NCBI RefSeq assembly: GCF_004138325.1
Contig: NZ_SBLB01000001.1
Span: 372,001-436,000 of the forward strand
Direction: 5' to 3'
From: Spirosoma sordidisoli
Lineage (GTDB): Bacteria; Bacteroidota; Bacteroidia; Cytophagales; Spirosomataceae
Length of the DNA stretch: 64,000 bases
The translations under genes were made by a program, and so were the position numbers. Numbering within the stretch: position 1 is the stretch's first letter; each line of letters starts with the position of its first letter. Positions 8,321 through 15,980 of the stretch are shown piece after piece. The notes below the pieces were generated by a model. The model saw only the letters and a list, made by a program, of their open reading frames with translations, ran no database searches and was not told where the DNA came from.

Positions 8321-8896
8321 ATGCAAACAATACTCCACTCGCCAACGAGCGTGCTGCATCTGACAGCTGCGCTCGTGGCGATGGCGACAGGAACGGGGGT
8401 TCTTTTTCTGCCGAAAGGTACCCGCCAGCACCGGCGGCTGGGCCGGGTTTACGTAGTGAGTATGGCCGTGCTCCTGCTGACCGCGTTCCAGATTTATTTT
8501 CTGTTCGGCCGGTTCGGAGTCATCCACTGGGGTGCCGTCGGTAGTCTGATTACCCTGTTGATCGGGCTGGTCCCGCTCGCAATCCGATCCGGTATGCCGT
8601 CCTGGCTAGGCTGGCATTATGGCGGCATGGGCGCATCCGTAACGAGTCTGTATGCCGCTTTCCTGGTTGAGAGCAGCTACCGGTTTTTTCCACCCACCTG
8701 GTTCTGGTACGTTACGATGGGATCGGCCAACGCCGTTTTTCTGATCGGGGCGGTGCTGCTATACCGCTACCGGCGCTTTGATAGCCGGCCAGGGGTCGTA
8801 GTTCTCGAGCGTAAAATCGGCAAAGGTGAAGTCAAATACCGACCGTACGTCGGGGTTCAGCCGCATGACCGGCAGCGGACGCGGCTCGCGCGCTAG
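8321..8896 (+). CDS. DUF2306-type membrane protein, 3' end overlapping thyA
   Basis: Protein of 191 residues from ATG 8321; an upstream in-frame ATG at 8273 would add 16 non-hydrophobic residues and is less likely. It has five or so membrane segments, and the motif [14 protein letters not shown] after the first is typical of DUF2306 inner-membrane proteins of unknown role. Hydrophobic sequence ends at L-L-Y-R-Y-R-R-F. The remaining 40 or so residues are polar and are encoded by DNA that is also the 3' end of thyA on the other strand (138-bp tail-to-tail overlap from 8759). The natural stop was probably lost, so the tail is likely a recent extension. The core assignment is fairly firm; the tail's relevance is not. 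Confidence 0.72.
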   Translation: MQTILHSPTSVLHLTAALVAMATGTGVLFLPKGTRQHRRLGRVYVVSMAVLLLTAFQIYFLFGRFGVIHWGAVGSLITLLIGLVPLAIRSGMPSWLGWHYGGMGASVTSLYAAFLVESSYRFFPPTWFWYVTMGSANAVFLIGAVLLYRYRRFDSRPGVVVLERKIGKGEVKYRPYVGVQPHDRQRTRLAR

Positions 8897-9553
8897 CTGG
8901 GTCTCTACCTGCTCGAGGTGATTCAGATACAGGTGCGTGTCGCCCCCCGTCCAGATAAATTCATGGGCTTCCAGTCCACACTCCTGAGCTACCATCATGG
9001 TCAGCAACGCATAGGAGGCAATATTGAAGGGCACACCCAGAAAGACGTCGGCACTGCGCTGGTAGAGCTGGCAGGACAGCTTGTTATCGGCCACATAAAA
9101 CTGAAACAGGGCGTGGCAGGGCTGCAGAGCCATGTTCGGAATATCGGCCGGATTCCAAGCAGAGACAATGATCCGGCGCGAGTCGGGCGAGTTTTTCAGC
9201 TGCCGCAGCACCTCGCTGAGCTGGTCGATCACGCGGCCGTCGGGCGCGCTCCAGCTACGCCACTGTTTTCCGTAAACGGGGCCCAGGTCGCCCTGTTCGT
9301 CGGCCCATTCGTCCCAGATACTAACGCCGTTGTCTTTCAGGTATTTGATGTTGGTATCGCCTTTGATGAACCACAGCAATTCGTGGATGATCGACTTCGT
9401 ATGTACTTTCTTGGTGGTCACCAGCGGAAAGCCCTCCTGCAGGTTGAAGCGCATCTGGTAGCCGAAAACGCTGATGGTACCGGTGCCGGTACGGTCTGTT
9501 TTGCGGGTTCCGGTGGCAAGAATATGTCGAAGCAGATCGTGATACTGGCGCAT
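8759..9553 (-). CDS. thyA: Thymidylate synthase
   Basis: Protein of 264 residues, exactly the length of the well-studied enteric ThyA, and colinear with it. Visible landmarks are the N-terminal R-T-G-T-G-T loop (phosphate binding), the catalytic Cys146 in Q-P-C-H-A-L-F-Q, the dUMP-binding [13 protein letters not shown], and the conserved end I-K-A-P-V-A-V. It converts dUMP and methylenetetrahydrofolate to dTMP and dihydrofolate in the cytoplasm. No dihydrofolate reductase gene follows it here, although the two are often adjacent. Its 3' end overlaps that of the DUF2306 gene on the opposite strand by 138 bp. Confidence 0.97.
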   Translation of the reverse strand: MRQYHDLLRHILATGTRKTDRTGTGTISVFGYQMRFNLQEGFPLVTTKKVHTKSIIHELLWFIKGDTNIKYLKDNGVSIWDEWADEQGDLGPVYGKQWRSWSAPDGRVIDQLSEVLRQLKNSPDSRRIIVSAWNPADIPNMALQPCHALFQFYVADNKLSCQLYQRSADVFLGVPFNIASYALLTMMVAQECGLEAHEFIWTGGDTHLYLNHLEQVETQLAREPRPLPVMRLNPDVRSVFDFTFADFTLENYDPWPAIKAPVAV

Positions 9554-9678
9554 GGGTGATGTTGAAATGAACCCAAAAGTCGGTAGTTACCGGCCGGAAG
9601 TCAACAGGCAAATCGCTTTTTTCAGCCGCGCGATCCGGCCGGTGTCAGTGTCCAAGCCGGATGCGCGCCGGTAAGGTC

Positions 9679-10140
9679 CTAGGATTCAATCTCGAACGAG
9701 TAGGTAATGTCCGCAGTAGGCCGGAACTGGGCAGTTGCGGAGCAATACTTATCCATCGACAGGTCGATAGCCCGCTTCACGCGATCGGAATCGAGAGCAC
9801 CCTTTAACGTATAGGTCAGGTGAATTTTCTGGAAGGGGGCGGGCGTAGCTCCCTTCTGACGAAGCCCGTCGACCGACAGCCGGAATCCGTCGATAACCTG
9901 CTTCTGTTTCTGCAGAATCAGGATGACATCGATGGCCGAACAGCCAGCCAGTCCCATCAGCAGCATCTCCATGGGACGGGCCCCGGCATTATGTCCGCCA
10001 ATGTCGGTCGCTGCGTCAATATGCTGCACAACACCCGACGTACCAACGGCCTCAAAATGAAAGGCATCGTCGACCCGAACGAGTTCTACCTGCATCGTAT
10101 TAAATTCAGGAACAGTGGCAACCGGTTGTGAATCAAGCAT
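9679..10140 (-). CDS. OsmC family peroxiredoxin-like protein
   Basis: Protein of 153 residues with the two redox cysteines of the OsmC/Ohr fold: Cys67 in M-G-L-A-G-C-S-A-I-D and Cys133 in D-K-Y-C-S-A. The family signature around G-A-R-P-M-E-M-L-L follows a G-G-H-N-A loop. OsmC proteins reduce organic hydroperoxides using the cysteine pair in the cytoplasm; this one looks closer to the general OsmC group than to Ohr. The start at 10140 adds 15 residues before a second possible Met16 (M-Q-V-E-L-V-R), which could be the true start. It is divergent from the small membrane protein gene at 10201, with a 60-bp shared promoter region. Confidence 0.88.
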   Translation of the reverse strand: MLDSQPVATVPEFNTMQVELVRVDDAFHFEAVGTSGVVQHIDAATDIGGHNAGARPMEMLLMGLAGCSAIDVILILQKQKQVIDGFRLSVDGLRQKGATPAPFQKIHLTYTLKGALDSDRVKRAIDLSMDKYCSATAQFRPTADITYSFEIES

Positions 10141-10148
10141 TGTATTTC

Positions 10149-10179
10149 TTGCGTTTATAGGGTATCGTTTGTACTTTCA
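10149..10179 (+). promoter_or_regulatory. Candidate promoter for the 10201 gene
   Basis: TTG at 10149-10151, 20 bp, then TACTTTCA at 10172-10179, which resembles TAnnTTTG with mismatches. The position (21 bp before the ATG) is right but the match is only moderate. Confidence 0.3.
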
Positions 10180-10200
10180 CAGACTTAAACAAACGGAGTC

Positions 10201-10554
10201 ATGTCCGAAAAATTCACTGACGACCTCTTTAACCTGAAAAACGACCGGCGGCTGAGCGTATACCTCTACCGGGCCGGTTTTGGCTGCTGGCTGTTGTACA
10301 TCCTGTCAGGTGCCCGTTTCATGCAGTCAGTGAGTATGTACCGAACAGATTTTGGGGTGTTCGCGTTCTTTTTGATGGTCATGGGCCTGTCGGCGTCCAT
10401 GATCTACGATTACTACCACCATCCGGCCGAATTTGCCCAGAAAAGAAAGTGGCTGGCTATCAGCTATGTGGTACTGGCAGGCCTGATTTACTTCTTTATC
10501 CTGCACCACGAGCCGGTCTCGATCGAGCACCTGCTGGGCCGGGGTTTGTTCTAG
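10201..10554 (+). CDS. Small membrane protein of unknown function
   Basis: Protein of 117 residues that I do not recognise as a named family. It shows a charged N terminus (S-E-K-F-T-D-D-L-F-N-L-K-N-D-R-R), then three likely membrane helices at about residues 24-42, 52-70 and 82-101, with a short positively charged loop (A-Q-K-R-K-W) between the second and third. Codon use matches neighbouring genes and an AGGAG-like stretch (acggagtc) precedes the ATG, so it is likely real. The downstream gene is convergent (mtgA) with 53 bp between, so it appears monocistronic. Confidence 0.75.
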   Translation: MSEKFTDDLFNLKNDRRLSVYLYRAGFGCWLLYILSGARFMQSVSMYRTDFGVFAFFLMVMGLSASMIYDYYHHPAEFAQKRKWLAISYVVLAGLIYFFILHHEPVSIEHLLGRGLF

Positions 10555-10607
10555 CAGACGCTCTGCTGCAGCGAGCTGCCGGGCCAGGCCGCTCCTTTCT
10601 CACCACT

Positions 10608-11438
10608 CTATAAGTTCCGGATGTATTTCTGCCCACCGAGGTAACGCATCTGCCGGGCAATCTGGCGGGTTCGTCGCTGTACGTAATTCGACGGCTTCTG
10701 GATCGACAACTGGCGGGGATTGGGCAGAACAGCGGCAATACGGGCCGCTTCGTTGCGGCTGAGCGTGGCGGCTGAATGGCCGTAGAACCGCTGGCTGGCG
10801 GCTTCTACCCCAAACGTCATCGGCCCCGTTTCGGCCACGTTCAGATACACTTCCAGAATCCGTTTCTTGCCCCAGATCAGCTCGATCAGTACCGTGAAGT
10901 ATACTTCCAGGCCTTTACGGATGTAGCTCCGCCCGTTCCAGAGAAACACGTTCTTGGCGACCTGCTGCGAAATGGTGCTGGCACCACGCGGCCGTTTCCG
11001 ATGCTGGTTCTCCTTGATCGCATCCTGGATTTCGTCAAAATCAAACCCCCAGTGCGTCGGGAAGGCCTGATCTTCGGACGAGACCACGGCCAGGGCGGCT
11101 TCTTTGCTGATCTCGTCGTAGGGTCGCCATTTCTTGTAGACCCGCCCCGGCTCGTCGGTACCGACCGTATCGAACCAGCGCGACACAACCAGGGGCGTTA
11201 CCCAGACCGGCACGTACTTAAGCACGATCACGTAGCCGATCGACCCGAAGAAGAGCCACAGAAACGCCTTGATGCAGAACCAGTAGGCCCGTTCCAACAG
11301 GGGTCGCTGCCGGATGAACCCACGCGCCTGCTGCCAGCGACCCGTCTTCTGCAGGCGGCTCGTTGACGCATGAGTCGCTTTGGGGCGGGGTTGCTGCGGC
11401 ATATCGCGAAAGGTGTTGGCACGACGTTGCGGATTCAT
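10608..11438 (-). CDS. mtgA: Monofunctional peptidoglycan glycosyltransferase (GT51)
   Basis: Protein of 276 residues from ATG 11438; the open frame continues upstream to 11555 but would overlap hemW and add no family sequence. A basic N terminus is followed by one membrane anchor (about residues 53-75) and the GT51 domain with its motifs in order: catalytic Glu122 in S-E-D-Q-A-F-P-T-H-W-G, then R-G-A-S-T-I-S-Q-Q-V-A-K-N, R-K-G-L-E-V-Y with Glu178, and K-K-R-I-L-E-V-Y-L-N. No transpeptidase domain follows, which separates it from class A PBPs. It polymerises lipid II into glycan strands at the outer face of the inner membrane. It lies 106 bp downstream of hemW on the same strand and may share its transcript. 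Confidence 0.95.
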   Translation of the reverse strand: MNPQRRANTFRDMPQQPRPKATHASTSRLQKTGRWQQARGFIRQRPLLERAYWFCIKAFLWLFFGSIGYVIVLKYVPVWVTPLVVSRWFDTVGTDEPGRVYKKWRPYDEISKEAALAVVSSEDQAFPTHWGFDFDEIQDAIKENQHRKRPRGASTISQQVAKNVFLWNGRSYIRKGLEVYFTVLIELIWGKKRILEVYLNVAETGPMTFGVEAASQRFYGHSAATLSRNEAARIAAVLPNPRQLSIQKPSNYVQRRTRQIARQMRYLGGQKYIRNL

Positions 11439-11544
11439 AGAAGCGGGTCTGTTGCGCGAAAATAGCAGTATTGATACCGGAAATCCGAACACCGAATCGA
11501 CAGGATAAACAATTTCTATTCTGGGGCAACACCCAACCAGAGCG

Positions 11545-12729
11545 TTACTCCACAAAGAGCGTGGCGGCTACCCGGTCGGCAAAGAGCTTACCGGCCTGGG
11601 TCAGAAGCAACTGCCCGCTCTCGTTCGTCAACCAGCCCGACGCATACAGGCCGATCAGTTCGCGGGCCTGCACCTGCGTAAAGTCGGCGCCCAGCAGTTG
11701 GCTCAGCTCAGCCACTGAACAGCCCCACTGGGTACGCAATCCCGTCAGGAGGTACTCGTTCACCTGATCGGCTACCGACAGCTCCTCCACGGTGGCGGGC
11801 AACGTACCGGCGCTGATCGCAGCGATATAACGTCCATTGTTGGCTATGTTGTATTGGCGCGAGAAACCATTGTATGAATGGGCACTGGGGCCGATGCCGA
11901 GGTAGGGCCGGCGCTGCCAGTAGGCCGTATTATGCCGGGCATACTGGATCTGCCCCCTGTCGTTTGGCCGGGCAAAGTTGGAGATTTCATAATGGCGGTA
12001 TCCGGCACCGGTCAGGGCCTGGGTCAGCTCTTCAAATTGTGTAGCTGCGAGGCCCTCATCGGCGGGGGGCAGTTTCCCGGTTTTTGTCCACCGGCCAAAC
12101 GCGGTATCCGGCTCGATGGTCAGGGCATAGGCCGACAGGTGGGTAACGGGCAAGGCCAGCATGGTCTCCACATCCGTTTGCCATGCCGACGTGGCCCGGC
12201 CTGATGACGTGGCCCGGCCTGACGTGGCCCGATCAGGAATGCCGTAGATCAGGTCTACGCTCAGGTTCTCAAACCCGGCGTCGCGCGCCTGGCTGACGCA
12301 GGCGCGCGCTTCGACGGCCGTATGGGCGCGATTCATCCACCGGAGGGTCGGCTCGTCGAAGGTCTGGATTCCGATGCTGAGCCGGTTCACGTAGCGGTTC
12401 AGGATGTGAAGCTTGTCAGGACTCAAATCATCCGGATTGGCTTCGAGGGTTATTTCGGGCAACGTACCGCTGGCACCGGCTACCAGGGTAAACTGTCGGT
12501 AAATGGTATTGAAAAGCTGATCCAGCTCGGCCTCGGTCAGCAGGGAAGGCGTTCCCCCGCCCAGGTAGATTGTCTCCAGCGTTTTGTCGGGCAGATAGTC
12601 GGCCTGCATGGCCAGCTCAGCGCATAACGCATCGACCAGCGCCGATTTCTGCCCCAGGCTTGTACTAAAGTGAAAGTCGCAGTAATGGCAGGCCTGCTTG
12701 CAGAAGGGTATGTGAACGTACAGATGCAT
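11545..12729 (-). CDS. hemW: Radical SAM heme chaperone HemW-like
   Basis: Protein of 394 residues from ATG 12729 (an in-frame TTG at 12747 is not needed). The start M-H-L-Y-V-H-I-P-F-C places the radical SAM cluster C10-x3-C14-x2-C17, followed by G-G-G-T-P-S and by H-N-T-A-Y-W, the H-N-x-x-Y-W motif that marks HemW rather than coproporphyrinogen dehydrogenase HemN. A C-terminal winged-helix domain is present. HemW binds heme and is thought to deliver it to respiratory enzymes. An oddity is a short tandem repeat at 12188-12236 that encodes R-A-T-S three times in a loop after I-P-D, in frame and so tolerated. The protein is otherwise full length. Confidence 0.92.
   Translation of the reverse strand: MHLYVHIPFCKQACHYCDFHFSTSLGQKSALVDALCAELAMQADYLPDKTLETIYLGGGTPSLLTEAELDQLFNTIYRQFTLVAGASGTLPEITLEANPDDLSPDKLHILNRYVNRLSIGIQTFDEPTLRWMNRAHTAVEARACVSQARDAGFENLSVDLIYGIPDRATSGRATSSGRATSAWQTDVETMLALPVTHLSAYALTIEPDTAFGRWTKTGKLPPADEGLAATQFEELTQALTGAGYRHYEISNFARPNDRGQIQYARHNTAYWQRRPYLGIGPSAHSYNGFSRQYNIANNGRYIAAISAGTLPATVEELSVADQVNEYLLTGLRTQWGCSVAELSQLLGADFTQVQARELIGLYASGWLTNESGQLLLTQAGKLFADRVAATLFVE
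12188..12236. repeat. Short tandem repeat inside hemW
   Basis: Three units beginning gacgtggcccg: 12188-12205 (18 bp), 12206-12220 (15 bp) and 12221-12236 (diverged end). Unit lengths are multiples of three, so the frame is kept and the units encode three R-A-T-S groups. Confidence 0.85.
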
Positions 12730-12800
12730 GTAGGTATATGACACCAAACCAGAACCGCAGGTTCCGTTGCCTCAGCCCTATCTAACCGGCCCGCAACCGG

Positions 12801-13259
12801 TCAGCGCAGCGATTTTTCCAGCACAATAGTTAGCCCATGCGGGCCCTGCAGGGTCCCGGTAATGGCAAAGCCGAAACGCAGATTGAGAATCAGCATCTCG
12901 CGCCACTGGTTATAGGTTTGGGTACGGATGGTATGATAGCCCTGGTCACGACACCAGTCGTGCTGACGACGCATCAGCTCTGACGCAATACCCTGCCCCC
13001 GACGGGTCGGATCGACGCAGCCCAGCCAGCTGTAGAAATGACCGGGTTTGCGTTCATACCCCAGCTTACAGCCAACCACCTGTTCGTGAAGCGGATCGAT
13101 AGCCAGCTCGGCCAGTAGTGGCGTTCGGGCGTGCTGATAGTGTAACTCGGCCAGCAGGTCGGCCTCGGGACGAGAAAAAACGGAACTGAGGAGGTGAAGA
13201 AAAGACGCAGCCAGGGGTTCGGCAGGCAAGCCAGCCACCCGTTCGTACTGAATATTCAT
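12801..13259 (-). CDS. GNAT family N-acetyltransferase
   Basis: Protein of 152 residues from ATG 13259; a longer frame from 13286 adds only nine residues. The acetyl-CoA-binding motif A is visible as the strand W-L-G-C-V-D-P followed by R-R-G-Q-G-I-A-S-E-L-M, and motif B near Q-T-Y-N-Q-W-R-E-M-L-I-L-N-L-R-F-G-F. The W-R-E-M-L-I-L-N at the end of the fold is often seen in GNAT enzymes acting on small amines or peptides, but the substrate is unknown. It is probably cytoplasmic. It sits alone between hemW and the tiny Cys/Lys-rich gene, both on the same strand. Confidence 0.85.
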   Translation of the reverse strand: MNIQYERVAGLPAEPLAASFLHLLSSVFSRPEADLLAELHYQHARTPLLAELAIDPLHEQVVGCKLGYERKPGHFYSWLGCVDPTRRGQGIASELMRRQHDWCRDQGYHTIRTQTYNQWREMLILNLRFGFAITGTLQGPHGLTIVLEKSLR

Positions 13260-13308
13260 CTGGCAAAGATGGTGTACAGACGTCAAACGTTCGGCAACTT
13301 CCGGCCGA

Positions 13309-13464
13309 TCAGTCGGGGCATTTCTTGCAGCGTTTGCCCTTTTTGTACTTCTTGCAGCATTTCTTCAGCACGCACTCCTGCCCAACGAAAGCGTTGAACG
13401 ACAGAAGCGGCTTCGCATCAGAGGCAGGAAGGGTTGTTACAGAAGAGAAAGAATCGTCAGTCAT
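13309..13464 (-). CDS. Tiny Cys/Lys-rich protein (51 residues)
   Basis: The ATG at 13464 opens a 51-codon frame ending in TGA at 13309. The N-terminal 28 residues are ordinary and polar (M-T-D-D-S-F-S-S-V-T-T). The last 21 are very basic with five cysteines: C31, the pair C36-C37 and C46-x2-C49, in a K-K-C-C-K-K-Y-K-K-G-K-R-C-K-K-C-P-D setting. There is no signal peptide. The cysteine pairs suggest metal binding and the charge suggests nucleic acid or ribosome contact, but neither is shown. A perfect Bacteroidota promoter lies just upstream on the same strand (13492-13522), the strongest sign that the gene is real. I believe similar short basic tails occur in other Bacteroidota genomes, but cannot check. 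Confidence 0.75.
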   Translation of the reverse strand: MTDDSFSSVTTLPASDAKPLLSFNAFVGQECVLKKCCKKYKKGKRCKKCPD

Positions 13465-13491
13465 GACTGTTTACTGGCTGCTGGTACACTG

Positions 13492-13522
13492 CAAAGGTAT
13501 ATCTATTTAGATTTAATACAAA
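13492..13522 (-). promoter_or_regulatory. Consensus promoter for the Cys/Lys-rich gene
   Basis: On the minus strand TTTG (13522-13519), 19 bp, TACCTTTG (13499-13492): an exact match to TTTG-N19-TAnnTTTG, 27 bp before the ATG at 13464. Confidence 0.75.
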
Positions 13523-13530
13523 TAAGATTT

Positions 13531-14343
13531 ATGAAAAAATTCTGGGTCACTTTGGGCCTGTGCCTGGGAGCCGGTATAGTACTGGCTCACGAGTTCTGGT
13601 TGCAACCTAGTCAGTATTTTGCCCAGGCTGGCAACCGGATCAGCCTGAAGATTCTGGTTGGCGAAGGGTTTCTGGGCGAACCTTCGGAGGGTAAGAAAAA
13701 CCGAATTATTCAGTACAGGCACTACACAGCTAACCGTATTACCGACCTCAGCCCAACCCTATCCGGTGATACCTACAGTGATGTATCCGTGGTGCTTACT
13801 TCACCCGGCACTCACCTGTTCAGTTTCAGCAACACGCCCAAATTTCTGACGATGAAGGCCGATAGCTTTCTGCTGTATCTGAAAGAAGATGGGCTTGACG
13901 GAGTTATCGCGGCCCGGCAGCAACGGGGCGACAGCCGTAAGCCCAGTCGGGAATTGTACCAGCGCTGCGTGAAAACTCTCGTGCAGGTAGGCCAGAAAAC
14001 AGATCGGACTTTTGCGACCAATACCAACTTACCGCTCGACATACGGGCCAGCCGAAACCCCTACGACCAGCGGGCCGGGCAGCAGGGCGAATTCCAGGTT
14101 TTATTTGGCCAGAAACCCGTTGCCAATGCGCTGGTCCGATACTGGAACCGCAACGCAGCCAACCGACTTTCTGAAGAACGGCAACGATCCGATCGGCAGG
14201 GACGCGTTCGGTTCCGGCTCCGATCGGGTCAGAATATGATCAGTGTCGTACATATGGTTCCGGCCAGCGATACAGCCCAGGCCCGGTATGGTCGGGCCGA
14301 TTGGCATAGTTACTGGGGCAGCTTGACGTTTGGCTGTCGATAA
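13531..14343 (+). CDS. DUF4198 secreted protein
   Basis: Protein of 270 residues with a signal peptide (M-K-K-F-W-V-T-L-G-L-C-L-G-A-G-I-V-L-A) after which the mature chain starts H-E-F-W-L-Q-P. A histidine at this point followed by F-W-L-x-P is the usual opening of DUF4198 proteins, periplasmic proteins related to the NikM/CbiK-type components of nickel and cobalt uptake; the exposed N-terminal His may bind metal. The centre has two beta-sandwich-like parts, the second with Q-K-P-V-A-N-A-L-V-R-Y-W and D-R-Q-G-R-V-R-F-R, as in carbohydrate-binding or Ig-like folds. Next comes a DoxX gene after 12 bp, so the two form a transcription unit. The metal role is inference from the family. Confidence 0.85.
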   Translation: MKKFWVTLGLCLGAGIVLAHEFWLQPSQYFAQAGNRISLKILVGEGFLGEPSEGKKNRIIQYRHYTANRITDLSPTLSGDTYSDVSVVLTSPGTHLFSFSNTPKFLTMKADSFLLYLKEDGLDGVIAARQQRGDSRKPSRELYQRCVKTLVQVGQKTDRTFATNTNLPLDIRASRNPYDQRAGQQGEFQVLFGQKPVANALVRYWNRNAANRLSEERQRSDRQGRVRFRLRSGQNMISVVHMVPASDTAQARYGRADWHSYWGSLTFGCR

Positions 14344-14355
14344 CCCCAAATTTGT

Positions 14356-14769
14356 ATGAACACCCTGCTGAACAGCCTGGACCGCTACCGGGCTTATGCA
14401 CCATTCCTGATTCGGCTGGTGGTTGCCTACCAGCTTTTCGACGCTGCGGGTCATACGGCACTCAACCCGGCAGAGGGCTTACCGGGTTATGCCGACTGGC
14501 TTACCAGCCTGGGATTTCCGCTGCCGATGGTGAGTGCAGCGCTGTCGGCTTATACCGAATTTATTGGCTGTATCCTGCTGGTGCTGGGCTGGAAAACCCG
14601 CTGGGCCGCCCTGTTCCTGATCATCAACTTTTCGCTGGCCCTGCTGGTTGCACACGTAGCCATCGGCGACACCTTTAAAAACACCCTTCCGGCCCTTACT
14701 ATCTGGGCTGTAAGCGTATTCTTACTACTCAACGGTCCTGGCAAACCATCCATTGATGAAGGCATTTAA
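14356..14769 (+). CDS. DoxX family membrane protein
   Basis: Protein of 137 residues with four membrane helices. The DoxX features are R-L-V-V-A-Y-Q-L-F in helix one, L-G-F-P-L-P-M-V-S-A-A-L-S-A-Y-T-E-F-I-G-C-I-L-L-V in the second segment (the conserved E of this family is in T-E-F) and G-W-K-T-R-W-A-A between helices two and three. DoxX proteins are small inner-membrane proteins linked to redox or thiosulfate/quinone chemistry, with poorly known activity. It starts 12 bp after the DUF4198 stop and ends inside the next gene (14-bp overlap), pointing to a three-gene transcript. Confidence 0.88.
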   Translation: MNTLLNSLDRYRAYAPFLIRLVVAYQLFDAAGHTALNPAEGLPGYADWLTSLGFPLPMVSAALSAYTEFIGCILLVLGWKTRWAALFLIINFSLALLVAHVAIGDTFKNTLPALTIWAVSVFLLLNGPGKPSIDEGI

Positions 14770-15973
14770 CTGGCTATCCCTTAGCGTTTTCGTCCTGACC
14801 CATACGGGACTGGTAGCTCAGACTCCAGTCCTGCGCGACACCCTGCTGACGGGCTATACACGCACCGCTCTGACCCCACTCTATTACGGCCAGGGTACCG
14901 ACCGACTCGGCGGAGCCCGCATGGAAACCCTCGACTCCGGGGTCGTACTCCGGCTAACCGGGCTCGATACAGTATCCAGATTATGGCGGGTGCGGCTTTC
15001 TCCTACCCTGTCGGCCTTTGTACCTACGGATCAGATCATTGCCGACACCCTGACGGCCAGTCAACCCGGTTCGGCGAGGTTCATCAACAACTGGACCGTA
15101 TCGGGCGACTCGACCCGGCCCTTCGACTACGTGGCGGTTCGGTTGCCCACCCGACTGCCCTACCGGAGTCAGGTGCACAACGACCCCGGCCGGCTTATTG
15201 TCGATGTTTTCGGCGCCACCGCCAATACGAACTGGATTACCCAGCTGTCTTCGGCTACTGAAGTGAAGCGGGTCTGGTTTGAGCAGCTCGCCGACGAAAC
15301 CGTCCGGATTTATATTGATCTGAAGCACCGGCAGCCCTGGGGTTACGCGATCTATTATCAACGCAACACGCTACTGATCCGCGTGCGTCGACCGCCCGGC
15401 CGAGCCCGCTTACGGGACCTGGTAATCGCCGTAGACGCAGGGCATGGCGGCTCCAACACGGGTGCGCGCGGCCAGCAGACCGGAAAACTGGAGAAAGAGA
15501 TGACGCTCGATGTAGCCCTGCGGCTACAACGGCTCCTCGAACGGGCCGGTAGCCGGGTGCTCATGACCCGCGCTACCGATACCCTGCTGGGCCCCACCGC
15601 CCGGATTCTGGCCATGCGCCGGGCGCAACCCAACCTGCTCGTCAGCATTCATTTCAACTCGGCCGGTAATGCAGGCGTGCGCGGAGTCAGCACGTACTAC
15701 AAACACCCGGGTTTCCGACCGTTGAGCCAGCACATTTTGCACGAGCTGCTGCAAATCAGAACGAACGACGGCCACCCCAACGAGTTTGGAAACGTTGGGC
15801 ACTTCAACTTTTTCTTCAATGCCCCAACCGATTACCCCAACGTGCTGGTTGAGGGACCGTTCCTGAGCAACCCCGCCGACGAAGCCCTGATTACCGACAG
15901 GCGGTTTCGCCATCGTATGGCCAAAGCCATCCGACGAGGCATCCGACAGTTTCTAGCCGACAGCGTACGCTAG
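14756..15973 (+). CDS. N-acetylmuramoyl-L-alanine amidase (Amidase_3)
   Basis: Protein of 405 residues from ATG 14756, overlapping the DoxX stop by 14 bp. It has a signal peptide ending near L-V-A-Q, about 200 residues of beta-rich sequence with an AMIN-like feel (D-P-G-R-L-I-V-D-V-F-G), and a C-terminal zinc amidase domain. The zinc ligands are visible: His230 in D-A-G-H-G-G, Glu in K-L-E-K-E-M-T-L, His in V-S-I-H-F-N, and the catalytic Glu in L-V-E-G-P-F-L-S-N. It cleaves the bond between N-acetylmuramic acid and L-Ala in peptidoglycan in the periplasm, probably during cell separation or turnover. The stop is 7 bp from the convergent phzF-like gene. Confidence 0.93.
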   Translation: MKAFNWLSLSVFVLTHTGLVAQTPVLRDTLLTGYTRTALTPLYYGQGTDRLGGARMETLDSGVVLRLTGLDTVSRLWRVRLSPTLSAFVPTDQIIADTLTASQPGSARFINNWTVSGDSTRPFDYVAVRLPTRLPYRSQVHNDPGRLIVDVFGATANTNWITQLSSATEVKRVWFEQLADETVRIYIDLKHRQPWGYAIYYQRNTLLIRVRRPPGRARLRDLVIAVDAGHGGSNTGARGQQTGKLEKEMTLDVALRLQRLLERAGSRVLMTRATDTLLGPTARILAMRRAQPNLLVSIHFNSAGNAGVRGVSTYYKHPGFRPLSQHILHELLQIRTNDGHPNEFGNVGHFNFFFNAPTDYPNVLVEGPFLSNPADEALITDRRFRHRMAKAIRRGIRQFLADSVR

Positions 15974-15980
15974 TATATCG

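Noticed and set aside
10555..10607. Possible terminator between the small membrane protein gene and mtgA
   Set aside because: Only a bulged short stem (gctc/gagc) can be drawn and there is no T run; too weak to list.
13325..13510. Plus-strand 61-codon frame at the tiny Cys/Lys-rich gene
   Set aside because: The minus-strand frame has the promoter and an ordered cysteine pattern; this frame has neither.
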